NCBI RefSeq assembly: GCF_963576615.1
Contig: NC_088717.1
Location: 38,146,302 to 38,210,301 of the forward strand
Origin: Watersipora subatra
Lineage: Eukaryota > Bryozoa > Gymnolaemata > Cheilostomatida > Watersiporidae
Length of the DNA stretch: 64,000 nucleotides
Reading direction: 5' to 3'
Below the pieces are notes generated by a model, which saw only the letters and a list, made by a program, of their open reading frames with translations, searched no databases and had not been told where the DNA came from. Of the stretch, positions 33,338 to 43,488 are shown in pieces. The first letter of the stretch is position 1; each line of letters starts with the position of its first letter. A program made the position numbers and the translations under genes.

Positions 33338-33681
33338 CTACTGCTTACAGCCAGTCCTAGACCACTGGTCTAATGTGATTGGTTCAATTTAAAATTATAG
33401 CCATACCTCGACATCTATATCTAATTACAATTTATTCCGTTAGCATACTTTGGAAACAAACCACCTCAACTGAATATTACGGCGGAAAAACATGGTTTAA
33501 CTTTTTAAATTTAGTACATCCACTAAAAAAGCAGCCAATACCTATTTAATTGTTTTGGTCTGCAATAAATTGTAACATCACTATGTACACTACTTTAAAG
33601 GTTTACTTGAAACAAAATTCAGATTACAGGTGTTTGGTATCAAAAGGTTCACCATGTCTTACTCTGCTGTGATGTAGGTGC

Positions 33682-33987
33682 TGTTGCATTGTTCATGGTT
33701 TGAACATTTATATTATAACCTCAAAGAAACATTTAAATGACCTTGAACAAAAAGGTGATATAAGGAACTCGCGAAAAACCGGAAACGGCAGACGAGACAT
33801 GGAGATGACAGAGTAAAGTTCAAACTAAAAACTGATATGTTAATCTCTAAACATCTACCGAATAAACAGGTTCTTCAGGCTGGCCAGCCATCCCTAGCTA
33901 TAATATAATTACTTATGAATATATAATAGTCAACAGCTTCATTCCCTACTAAAGACTACTAAGGTAATTATATAGAATAATACATCA
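33682..33987 (+). repeat. 5' LTR of Gypsy 2
   Basis: TGTTGCATTG...TACATCA, 306 bp. It contains an AATAAA (about 33869) and a TATATAATAG-like stretch. It differs from the 3' LTR at two sites (TTCAAAC/TTCCAAC and CATCCC/CATTCC). Confidence 0.97.
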
Positions 33988-34128
33988 TGGTACCACGGTA
34001 GAATGAACTCACGACGACTACACTGAAGGCCACTAAACTGGAGATCTGGATTTCTACTGATTGTGATTGTTTACACTGCAGTGTTTTGGATCTTTTATTG
34101 AATTTTGTTACTTTGCTGACTGATAGTT

Positions 34129-35610
34129 ATGGATGGTCTAAAGCCTCCTGGTGAGCTGTCCTTTGATGGCAATGTTGCGGAAAACTGGCGTAAATGGAAA
34201 AGATCGTTTCAAAACTACTTGTTTGCTGTCAATCTGGTTCTGGCTCCAGCAGTTGGGACTCCTCCTGTAGAGCCAGTTGAGAATATAGCCATTGTGAAGA
34301 GGCAAGTTGCGGTTTTGTTGCACTGTGCCGGTGAGGAGGCAGATGAAATTTTCAGTCAATTTGAGTTTCAAGGAGGAAAAAGTGCTGACGTGCTAGATGA
34401 TGTTCTAGAAAAGTTTGAAGCCTACTGCAATCCCAGAAAAAATATATTGTATGAGTGGTTTGTCTTTTGGTCGTTATCGCAGTCCGATGGTGAGCCAATA
34501 GACCTCTTTGTCAAGAGATTGAAAACTCAAGCTGCCAAGTGCAAATTTGACCAATTGAAAGACAGGATGTTGTTGTGTAGGATCGTTTTTGGGTTGTCTG
34601 ATAACAAACTGAAAGAGAGGCTACTTCGCGATGGTGATATCACACTTGTTGGGGCTATGGATATAATAAGAGCCGCTGAGATAACTAAACAGCAATTGAC
34701 CAAAATGGCTGAAGGTGATAAATCCTCTATAGCTGCTGTTGTAGTGGACAAGCCTGCGACTGCCAATAAATGTTATATAACAAACTCAGTGGACAAGCCA
34801 GCGACTGCCAATAAAAGTTATATAACAAACTGCAAGTTTTGCACATACTCTCACCCGAGAGGTAGATGCCCGGCATATGGGAAGCAGTGCCGAAAATGTG
34901 GAGGTGCCAATCACTTTGAGAAAGCATGCAATGCCGCAGGGCCAAGGCAGTCTGTGAAAGCCATAGAAACTAATAATGAGAAGCAGATGGAAACGTTATT
35001 CATTGGTATGGTTAATGCTCCGGAGACGGTTTCTAAATCTTGGTATGAGACTCTAGTTCTTTCAAGCTGTAATGATCACAGTTCGGTAGCTTTTAAAATT
35101 GATACTGGTGCTCAGACCAATGCTGTTACCAAAGAGATCCTCAACAAACTGAATGCCGAAATGAAACCCAGCAACGTGAAACTGAAAGGCTACAACAATG
35201 TCGACATAACAAATTATGGATATGTGGAGCTGAAGGTCAAACACAGACAAGAACAGAGTGTGCAAAGGTTTGAAGTAGTCGATAATGGACTGTGTCCTAT
35301 TTTAGGCCTAGAAGCATCCGAGATGTTAGGCATTGTGAAGCGTGTCAATGAAGTAACCACATCTGATCTACTGGAGAAATATGCAGATGTGTTTGAAGGT
35401 ATTGGTTGTTTGTCAGGTGAACATGAAATTTCTGTGGATCCCACAGTGAAACCTGTCATTCATGCTCCACGGAGAGTACCTATCAGTGTGACAGATAAAC
35501 TCAAGAGTGAACTCGAGAGCATGGAAAAATCAAACATTATTGCTAAAGTCGAAGAACCTACACCATGGGTAAACAGTCTTGTGTGTGTTGAAAAAAGGAC
35601 GGAAGCTTGA
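34129..35610 (+). CDS. gag: Gypsy 2 gag, protease and start of reverse transcriptase
   Basis: The ATG at 34129 follows the leader by about 130 nt. The Gag capsid-like N half (NWRKWKRSFQNYL; IDLFVKRLKTQA) is followed by two zinc knuckles (CKFCTYSHPRGRC and CRKCGGANHFEKAC, about 34831-34932). The aspartic protease has KIDTGAQTN (about 35093-35120) and ILGLEA. The frame then runs into the reverse transcriptase N-terminus (HAPRRVPIS) and stops at 35608-35610. A 45-bp unit (VDKPATANK..YITN) is tandemly duplicated before the knuckles (34744-34833). The stop follows a run of six A; in the next frame the family motif KDGSLRICLDP continues, so the two ORFs are one polyprotein separated by one base. 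Confidence 0.93.
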   Translation: MDGLKPPGELSFDGNVAENWRKWKRSFQNYLFAVNLVLAPAVGTPPVEPVENIAIVKRQVAVLLHCAGEEADEIFSQFEFQGGKSADVLDDVLEKFEAYCNPRKNILYEWFVFWSLSQSDGEPIDLFVKRLKTQAAKCKFDQLKDRMLLCRIVFGLSDNKLKERLLRDGDITLVGAMDIIRAAEITKQQLTKMAEGDKSSIAAVVVDKPATANKCYITNSVDKPATANKSYITNCKFCTYSHPRGRCPAYGKQCRKCGGANHFEKACNAAGPRQSVKAIETNNEKQMETLFIGMVNAPETVSKSWYETLVLSSCNDHSSVAFKIDTGAQTNAVTKEILNKLNAEMKPSNVKLKGYNNVDITNYGYVELKVKHRQEQSVQRFEVVDNGLCPILGLEASEMLGIVKRVNEVTTSDLLEKYADVFEGIGCLSGEHEISVDPTVKPVIHAPRRVPISVTDKLKSELESMEKSNIIAKVEEPTPWVNSLVCVEKRTEA

Positions 35611-38084
35611 GAATATGTCTAGATCCAAAAGATTTGAACAAAGCTGTCATGAGAGAGCACCATCGAATACCTACAATGGAAGACATAGCCTTTAAGTTCA
35701 CAGGCATGAGGTACTTTACAATACTGGACATGAAGCATGGGTATTGGCACATACCTTTATCAAAGAAGAGCAGCCTGTTGACGACATTCAACACCCCGTT
35801 TGGGCGATACTGTTATCGTCGATTACCATTTGGCCTTCATTCTGCAGCCGAAGTTTTTGAAAAGAAAGTGGAGCAATGCTTCGAAGAAATCCCCATGGCT
35901 ATCTATTTTGATGACTTGATTGTGGCAGGTCACACTCAGATCGAACATGATGAAAATCTGGAGAAGGTCCTACAAAGAGCCAGAGAGAAAAATGTAAAAT
36001 TCAACAGAAGCAAAATCCAACTCAATCAGTCTCAAGTCAAGTATCTGGGTCATATTGTGTCTGGTGAAGGACTGAAACCAGATCCTGACAAGCTGGAGGC
36101 GATAAGCGAAATGCCCAATCCCACAGACAAGCTGGGCATTCAGCGGATATTAGGCACTCTAAATTTCCTGCGCTCATACATCCCCAACATGTCTGCTCTT
36201 ACCGAGCACCTACGAGCGCTCATGAAAACAGATGAGTGGTCTTGGGGGCCTGCCCAGGAAGAATCGATGAAAATGATCAAGCGGTTATTGACCAGTGAGC
36301 CAATTTTGAAGTACTTTGACGTAAAAGCAGATGTACAACTACAAGTAGATGCCTCACAAAGTGGGCTTGGGGCTGTATTGCTTCAAGGTGGTCAACCCGT
36401 AACCTATGCCTCGAGAGCACTCACTGATGCTGAGCGTAATTGGCCACAAATCGATAAGGAGTTATTGGCCATTGTCTTCGGATGCGAAAGATTCCACAGC
36501 TACCTTTACGGTCGCCCAGTTAACGTGCAAACAGATCATAGGCCTCTGGTGAGTATTGTCAATAAGCCACTCCAAAAAGCTTCACCTAGACTTCAGCGAC
36601 TACTATTGCGACTCCAGAGGTATCAGATAGCAACCGTAACCTATGTACCAGGCAGATATTTGCACATTGCCGACACTCTATCGCGAGCGTACCTCCAAAA
36701 GATAACCAGTGATCAAAGAGATTTGGAAACTGAAGTAGTAATGATTCATACCTTGGAAATCAACTGTGGATTTGAAGAGAAACTCGTTTTGGCTTACAAT
36801 GAAGATAATGCAATGCACCAAGTGTCTCAAGCTATACAGTCAGGATGGCCTTGGAGTGCAAGGAACGAGGCTCCATCAGTGATTCAACTCTACTGGAATG
36901 TAAAAGACGAGCTGTATCAACAAGATGGCTTCATATATCTCGGTGAAAGGTTAATGATTCCTCACAAAGAGCGTAGATATGTCTTCAACATGCTACATGC
37001 TGGTCATCTTGGCATCCAGAAATGTCGTGACCGAGCCAAGAGTTCCGTTTACTGGCCGGGTTTATCTAACGACATTCAGGTTGAAGTCTCCAACTGCAAT
37101 GCTTGTACGAAATTCAGCAATCGACAGCTACGGGAACCTCTCATACCACAGGATATTCCCGAACTGCCATGGAGCAAGGTGGCCATGGACATTCTTGAAT
37201 ATAAATCTTGCAGTTATCTAGTAGTGGTAGATTGTTACTCTCATTTCCCTGAACTCAGAATCTTAAAACACAAGAGGGCTGAAGATGTTGTCATGGCCCT
37301 CAAGTCCGTCTTCTCAGTGCATGGTATTCCTGTACAAATCATGGCAGATAACATGCCTTTTAACAGTCATGCAATGAGAGAGTTTAGCGACGATTGGAAT
37401 TTTACTATAGTAACGTCAAGCCCTCACTATCACCGCTCCAATGGTTTCGCGGAGCGGTACGTCCAAACAGTAAAGCAATTTCTAAAGAAATGTGAAGTCA
37501 CTGGTGAAGATGTCTACAGATCTTTGCTAGCCTACAGAGAAACTCCGGTGTCTGGGTGTCCCTACAGCCCGGCCGAAATGTTGTTCAATAGGAGTATTCG
37601 AAGTGGGCTTCCAAGGACGACAGAATCGCTCAAACCGGCTGTAAGAGCTGGACATCAGTCAATATTGCAAAAACAAGTGAAACAGAAAGAGTATTACGAT
37701 AAAGGAACCAGACCACTGTCGAGTCTTGAACCTGGTGACAGTGCTTATCTGCGCACAGACGAACAAGAAGAGTGGAGACCCGGCACGATTGTTGCTGAAC
37801 ATAACGCGCCTAGGTCTTATCTCGTCGATAACGGGAAGAATGTAGTGAGACGCAATTGGGCACACATTAAATCTCGTCCCTTACTCGAATGGCCAGAGGA
37901 ACCAGCAATACCTTCTCGTCAACCTACTGGTGCCGCTGTCCCTGTAGATCCGGCATCAAATCTTCACTCCTCTGCAGAAGCTACGTCGGGCCCAAGCGTC
38001 CTTCCTGATGTTAGATCGCCTCGGGCTCCACGTGCCTCGCGTGGCATCCCACACCCAAAATATGGGGATTACGAGATGAAGTAA
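35607..38084 (+). CDS. pol: Gypsy 2 pol: reverse transcriptase, RNase H, integrase
   Basis: The frame starts at RICLDP, already inside the reverse transcriptase. Active site YFDD (about 35904-35918). RNase H has LQVDASQSG, KELLAIVFG and TDHRPL. The integrase zinc site is HAGHLG..C-x2-C (CNAC), and the core has AMDILEY, MADNMPF and SNGFAERYV, so D, D and E are all present. The C-part is GDSAYLRTDEQEEWRPGTI. It ends at 38082-38084 about 100 nt before the 3' LTR. This arrangement resembles K02A2.6-like Gypsy polyproteins of invertebrates. Apart from the frame change at its start it looks intact. Confidence 0.95.
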   Translation: MRICLDPKDLNKAVMREHHRIPTMEDIAFKFTGMRYFTILDMKHGYWHIPLSKKSSLLTTFNTPFGRYCYRRLPFGLHSAAEVFEKKVEQCFEEIPMAIYFDDLIVAGHTQIEHDENLEKVLQRAREKNVKFNRSKIQLNQSQVKYLGHIVSGEGLKPDPDKLEAISEMPNPTDKLGIQRILGTLNFLRSYIPNMSALTEHLRALMKTDEWSWGPAQEESMKMIKRLLTSEPILKYFDVKADVQLQVDASQSGLGAVLLQGGQPVTYASRALTDAERNWPQIDKELLAIVFGCERFHSYLYGRPVNVQTDHRPLVSIVNKPLQKASPRLQRLLLRLQRYQIATVTYVPGRYLHIADTLSRAYLQKITSDQRDLETEVVMIHTLEINCGFEEKLVLAYNEDNAMHQVSQAIQSGWPWSARNEAPSVIQLYWNVKDELYQQDGFIYLGERLMIPHKERRYVFNMLHAGHLGIQKCRDRAKSSVYWPGLSNDIQVEVSNCNACTKFSNRQLREPLIPQDIPELPWSKVAMDILEYKSCSYLVVVDCYSHFPELRILKHKRAEDVVMALKSVFSVHGIPVQIMADNMPFNSHAMREFSDDWNFTIVTSSPHYHRSNGFAERYVQTVKQFLKKCEVTGEDVYRSLLAYRETPVSGCPYSPAEMLFNRSIRSGLPRTTESLKPAVRAGHQSILQKQVKQKEYYDKGTRPLSSLEPGDSAYLRTDEQEEWRPGTIVAEHNAPRSYLVDNGKNVVRRNWAHIKSRPLLEWPEEPAIPSRQPTGAAVPVDPASNLHSSAEATSGPSVLPDVRSPRAPRASRGIPHPKYGDYEMK

Positions 38085-38188
38085 TTAAATACTTCATCAT
38101 CAACACTATATTTACATAGACACTATATCTACGCTGCTATTATCATATGTCTAATCGCTTTTGTTTCTCTACTATAAGAAAAGAAAGA

Positions 38189-38494
38189 TGTTGCATTGTT
38201 CATGGTTTGAACATTTATATTATAACCTCAAAGAAACATTTAAATGACCTTGAACAAAAAGGTGATATAAGGAACTCGCGAAAAACCGGAAACGGCAGAC
38301 GAGACATGGAGATGACAGAGTAAAGTTCCAACTAAAAACTGATATGTTAATCTCTAAACATCTACCGAATAAACAGGTTCTTCAGGCTGGCCAGCCATTC
38401 CTAGCTATAATATAATTACTTATGAATATATAATAGTCAACAGCTTCATTCCCTACTAAAGACTACTAAGGTAATTATATAGAATAATACATCA
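38189..38494 (+). repeat. 3' LTR of Gypsy 2
   Basis: 306 bp, 304 of 306 positions identical with 33682-33987; preceded by a purine run and followed by GGTGC, the 5-bp target duplication. Confidence 0.97.
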
Positions 38495-39296
38495 GGTGCA
38501 AAATATGTGAAAATGTAATTACACACTCTTAAAAGCTCAAAAACAAACAGTTAATCGCAGCCATCACTAAAACGCCGTAGTTTGGAATCTCTTTGTTTTG
38601 TTGACGTACTCCAACCAAATTGGTTATTGTTTTGACATGTGATGTTATCACATGAAATTAAAGTCCAATAAAAGGCTCAATATAAAACATCTCGTAGCTC
38701 TAGTTTATGACAAACAATTTTGGTTCTACTGGAAAGCCCGCATCAAGTATAAATGCTCGCTACTTTACAATATCGCTTCAGCCTGGTCTAATCATCTAGT
38801 CGTAATCTGATCATGTGACCCATACGTTCTGCCAAATCGCCAGGTGTCCAACAGGCTCCTCATGTTTATCAGAGGATAATATGCACTCCTTTGAGGTAAG
38901 GTTAAAAAATTAAACGAATTTGTACGGTAGGTTTTTAGATTACAGTGCTCAAAGTGACAGCATTACGATGATGATGAAACAGACGCGTAAGGACAATAGA
39001 CATGGTTTTATTAAATACTAAAATATATTTGTGAAAATATTTCGATGAATAAGGCTGCATGAAAGTGTAAACAGAAGCCATTTTTTCAGCTACTTCCCAT
39101 ATGAGCCACTTTGGAAATGGATTCCAATCTACGGGGTTTCCATGATGGCCGCAAGTAACTGTTCGTTTTTTAGCTTTTAAGAGCTTGTAATCACATTTCC
39201 ACATAATATGCACCTACAACACAGCAGAGTAAGACATGACAAAATCTGTTAATACCAAATAACTGTAATGTGAATATTGTTGCCAGTCAACCTTAA

Positions 39297-39785
39297 AGGA
39301 GTTTTTACCTTTAAGAGACAGACATTGTGAATAACTGCCATCTGAGAGACTTGAGAGTAACACATTTGGTACACTAAAATTGTGTAACTTCACATAATAC
39401 AAGCTTTGAATTTAACTTGAATGAATTTAACTTACTAAACACACACTTGTAGTTAAGTTTTAATAATCTCTCAAGAAACTTTCTTTAATTTTTACACTTT
39501 ATTTTTTTATTATCCGTTTCGGGTCATCACTTTTTGCCTCGCGATCGCTATAACTTTTAGCCAACTTTGAGAAACATTTTTGAACTGATCGAAGAAAAAG
39601 ACGGAATGATGCTGTTCTCAAAGGTGGCCTCTAGCATACTTGGCCATGTACTAGCTACAGCCAACCATGCTCGTATGCTTGTATCTCAAATATTACTCGT
39701 GTCACAAAGAAGAAACTTGCTCGAATGTCAGCTCATACCTCAAGTTTCTCGCATGTTAGAGCACTTGTTTGTAGAGGTATGACTA
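39297..39785. mobile_element. Right part of the pogo/Tigger-like element, copy B
   Basis: Continues the copy-B pogo element whose left end is near 33398, after the TTAA element. It matches 16410-16896 closely (for example CTGCCATCTGAGAGA, ATGCTGTTCTCAAA) and ends GTAGAGGTATGACTA. Confidence 0.65.
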
Positions 39786-40826
39786 CTTTTGCAATACTTT
39801 ATTCTAAACATTTACATATTTTTTGTAGTGTAGACCTTGCTGTAAAGAAAATTCAAAAAATCAGTTGAATTGATATTGAAGGCGTGCACTCTTATTGACT
39901 TAATTATCATCATCCTGAACCCTAAACTAAGTTTTAGTTAGAAAAAAAGAATAGAGTCGACAAAAAAAATAATACTACAGTCACTGTAGTATTATTACAG
40001 GTCATTAAATTAAAAACTAAGTCAGGTTTTTCCAATCAGAAAGGCCAAAGTGGTAGGTATGGGGTGAACTTAAAATGAACTACCTAGTTTACAAGTGTTT
40101 TCCTGTTCATATTACATCCAATCTATATAAAGTAAACGTTCTTAAAATGATCATGTCTGTTTTAGGACTGTCTATACTGATATGGTTAGCTTCCCTTGTT
40201 AAATGTGCTTGCTAATAAAATCTATGAATAGCAGTTTAGTTGTACAAAAGTAACTGACATACACGTAGGTTTGAAACTTTTTATGCTCCCATTTTGGTAT
40301 AAACAAAATCTCCAACTTTACAGTAGCAATCCGTTCATAAACTAGCAAACTCCGTTATGAAATGCTACATCTAATTAGAAACAAAACTTTCACAAAATCT
40401 TTTCTCCTAAATGAGCTCAACAAGGCTGAAGTCAGCATTATTTCTACTCACGGTAATGTCTATCTTCTTAGCTTGACAGAGGCAATTTCAGCTGTTGATA
40501 CTGGAATGAATGCTAGCAGAGAGCAGGCGTAGCATTGCATCAGAGGTAATTTCATCATCAATATCCAACTATAATACTGGAGCAGCATACTATGCCATAA
40601 CGCATATCATGCCTAGCTAATACTGCTGATTAAATCCTTGTCTAAACATTCTGTTGGGGATTCCCCGACAGAATGTTTTGACAGTGTTGAATGGCCAGTG
40701 CCATACAACACTTGATGTAATTAGCCCATGATTATTATATACACTTGCTACTGTAATAGCAGTGTTGGGGACTCCCCAATACGGCGAATAGCAACAGTGA
40801 TAGTATTATTCAGTCAGATAAAGTAA

Positions 40827-41165
40827 AGCCTGGTTCCCATATACGTCGCAAAGCACCGGCGACAGCACCGCAGGCTATTAGCGGTGAAATGGGAACCTAC
40901 ACGCCGGGTACCGCCGGAGGTTGCCGGCGGCAATGCAAGAGTTTAGCGTTGCTCAAATTTCGCGAAAAGCCACAGGCAAAACCTTTCCAAAATGCACTGT
41001 ACAGGTGAAGGTCGGCATTATTGAAATGGCATGGCGAGCGCACATTTTTATGCCGTTATTAGCAATGCGGCTTTATGTGAACATAAGCCGCCGAGCCTAG
41101 CTCCACAAGCGTTTTGTTGCACAATATTACCGTCTGAGTCTCACAATCGATATGGGAACCAGGCT
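40827..41165. mobile_element. Harbinger-like MITE, 339 bp, TAA target
   Basis: Ends AGCCTGGTTCCCATAT as inverted repeats on both sides, TAA at 40824-40826 and 41166-41168. The GC-rich interior (GGTACCGCCGGAGG) resembles 28715-29083. Absent from duplication copy A. Confidence 0.88.
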
Positions 41166-41291
41166 TAAGGAGTCAAAATGGCCCCTTTAAGGCACCACAC
41201 AAATCTCAATAACTTGGTGGCGATAATTACCACATGTGTATATTTGTATATATAGAATACACAGAGATATATATGCCCAGGCAAAGCATTC

Positions 41292-41297
<6 letters not shown>

Positions 41298-41331
<34 letters not shown>
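41298..41331. repeat. TA microsatellite, copy B
   Basis: An uninterrupted AT run, the short counterpart of the long array at 21350-21571. It ends the duplication. Confidence 0.9.
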
Positions 41332-41334
<3 letters not shown>

Positions 41335-41590
41335 ATTATAATATATATACTAGCTGTGCTATTTGGTGTTGCCCGAGCATTAAAAATCAGCTTACAAACC
41401 ATGAGAGGTAATGAGAGTTGCCTACCACTTGCTATTAGCCTGGAACATTACCAATGGATAATTTGAGTAAGTTTACTAATAAGAGCTACCGTTTCTCATG
41501 ACGTTATGCCATAACTCTGCGTTGTGACCAAAAGCGGTAGCCTATTTGATCCTATATAGCGACATATTGCCTAGAAAATATATTAAGCTC

Positions 41591-41660
41591 AAGTGGTTTA
41601 GTTAATAAGGTGTCGGACTGGTGAATGGGAGATTCTGAGATCAAATCTTCTGCTTTATGG
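41591..41660 (+). repeat. tRNA-derived SINE head
   Basis: An A-box-like GTGGTTTAGTTAATAAGG and a B-box-like GAGATCAAATCTTC lie about 45 nt apart, as in tRNA-derived Pol III promoters. It does not fold into a normal tRNA. Similar heads occur at 47965, 53225 and 59640. Confidence 0.45.
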
Positions 41661-42129
41661 ATTCTTTATTCCAAAATTTAATAGCTATATATGAACATGT
41701 ACAACGACGGGCGACCAACATTAAGAAATATATATATATATAGATACAATCATATATAAATAAGGCGGTCCCTCCTTTCTGTCATGGGGTGTCTCCTTAT
41801 ACACCTGCGTTGGCATAGCCAGCTCGGTCAGATCTAAAAAAGATAACGATTTGTGAGTTTCTAGCGGCAATTCCTAACTCGGTGGTGGAATGTACACAAA
41901 AATAAATTTTGGCGCTAACAATATACCTGCACGACGACAAGGTCGTTTCTACGGAACTACAAAACTGCTAATGCTAGTTGTACTGCCTAGTTGTAGTAGG
42001 CTGTTGTTGTAAATGGTTTTTAGTATACTCTTGAATAGAGCTTTTATATTGATAATATTATTACAAAGTATTACGTATGTACTACATTGCAAAGCAGTTA
42101 TTTTATATGACTACAGCAAGTTTTGGCTT

Positions 42130-42480
42130 GCCCACAAAACAGTTATACTTTTTCTTCTAACTACAATACAAATTAGAACCTGACTTTTCAGCAATTATTA
42201 GCCCAGCTACAAAACAGTTATATTTCTACTAAATGCATATTGGAACCTGACTTTTCAGCAATTATTAGCCTAGCTACAAAGCAGTTATATTTCTATTAAA
42301 CACATGTTAGAGCCTGACTTTTCAGCAATTATTAGCCCAGCTACAAAACAGCTATATTTCTATTAAATACATGTTAGAACCTAACTTTTCAGCAATTATT
42401 AGCCTCGCTACAAAACAGTTGTCCTATTTCAACTTCATGGACTTGAACAGCAAGTATTAGCCTGGCTAAATAAAAGTTTA
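42130..42480. repeat. 67-bp minisatellite
   Basis: The phrase ACTTTTCAGCAATTATTAGC recurs at 42183, 42250, 42317 and 42384, a constant 67-bp step, with degenerate partial units on both sides. Each unit also contains CTACAAAACAGTTATATTTC. The same phrase family appears singly at about 46450 (TACAAAACAGTTATC). Confidence 0.9.
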
Positions 42481-43026
42481 ATGACTTCATACAAACTAAA
42501 GCTTAGAGTTTTGAGAAGGTATTATCATTGTTGTTGTATGTAAAAGTTATATATTATTTAGATTTACATAGCATCTCTCAACGAAATACAATATGTACCA
42601 AATAGAAAAACCATTGAAAAAGTTGAATACACTAAGTTGCAAAATTGTATAACGAAAAGGTACACGCTGAGTACAGCTGAGTACACACTGCCTTGATGCA
42701 TATTCCACTAATGCAAACAAATTGATTAGAAATACAGGATGGCTAAACTATATAAATGTATGCAACATAAAAGTTAATAAAACGGTAGTTACTATTGGAT
42801 CAGGGCATCAAATACCAGGGAATACACTATAATAGTCCGGTGTGAACAAACAATAAAACTTTGTTTTAAAACATATTGAAGATATGCCAGTTATCCGCAT
42901 ACATGTGTACATTGGAAAGCATAACAGAAAAACATGTTTAGCTATGCGTAATGGATTTTCCGTACCATAATATGCTGGAGATGGTCTATTATTGTCATCT
43001 TCTGGAGTCAACTTCTTACACCATGA

Positions 43027-43412
43027 CTAGTAAGCTTCTAGTAGAGCTGGACTCAGTCTAATAAGTTGCCGACTAATGACCTGATAGTCAGAGGTACTCT
43101 CTTTAAGATAATATAAAATGGTCTCATTTACCATCTGAATACCATCATACATTCCAGATATATGTATATGCTCCTGTCGACAATGTTCGTAATCTTCGGC
43201 TGGAACTACATTAAATACACCATAACTAGTATGGTGTGTTTTATAGCGCTTCAGGTACTTGATTTTATAATACATAAGCTGAGCATCTAGTGAGACAGCA
43301 GGAAATTCCACAGGGTTTTCTGTAAGCTCCTTGCCATTCCAGTTAGTAGCTTCATGATCTTCTGTTGTCATGAAACACTTCACTGCTCTTTCTCTGGTGG
43401 ATTCTTCTTTGG
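43027..43412 (-). CDS. Unidentified exon (128 codons) with possible continuation
   Basis: The frame begins after an acceptor (TTGTGTAATAG, exon from 43412) and ends at TAG 43027-43029. It is acidic/aromatic, with VNETILYYLKE and a CxxEHIHI stretch, and has no family I recognise. In the same frame the reading stays open after the TAG to 42808 (SWCKKLTPEDDNNRPSPAYY), so the stop may be a nonsense change or the true end. It could be a downstream exon of the Ulp1-like gene at 45415-47022, with the piggyBac relic in the intron, but the splice phases do not match the last exon I can read there. Confidence 0.4.
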
Positions 43413-43420
43413 CTATTACA

Positions 43421-43447
43421 CAAATAAATAAATAAATAAATAAATAG
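43421..43447. repeat. TAAA microsatellite
   Basis: Six tandem AAAT/TAAA units in the intron sequence just upstream (minus strand) of the exon at 43027-43412. Confidence 0.9.
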
Positions 43448-43488
43448 AGAACGTTACGGACTACTTCACAAAGTTTTGATCTAGTTAA

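Larger units (their letters stand above)
33682..38494 (+). mobile_element. Complete Ty3/Gypsy retrotransposon 2, young
   Basis: 4813 bp with 306-bp LTRs at both ends, GGTGC target duplication (33677-33681, 38495-38499), a primer site directly after the 5' LTR (TGGTACCACGGTAG), gag-pol, and a purine tract (AAGAAAAGAAAGA) before the 3' LTR. The LTRs differ at only two positions, so insertion is recent. The only visible defect is a frame change between gag-protease and pol. Confidence 0.97.
33599..39292. mobile_element. TTAA-target long-inverted-repeat element, copy 3 (split by Gypsy 2)
   Basis: TTAA lies at both edges (33595-33598, 39293-39296). Ends AGGTTTACTTGAAACAAAAT and, reverse-complemented, GGTTGACTGGCAACAATATT. 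Without the Gypsy its length is about 880 bp, as in the copies at 49374 and 52176. Copy A of the duplication shows the unoccupied site (TACTTTAAGGAG, about 16409). Ends starting AGG rather than CCY favour a Kolobok-like over a piggyBac-like origin; no transposase is encoded. Confidence 0.85.
31970..41331 (+). repeat. Segmental duplication, copy B
   Basis: Matches copy A (12940-21571) in the same orientation about 19 kb away. B carries the TTAA element with its nested Gypsy (33599-39292) and a Harbinger-like MITE (40827-41165). It lacks A's four extra blocks. The better-preserved coding copy of the tail-anchored gene is here. Confidence 0.8.
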
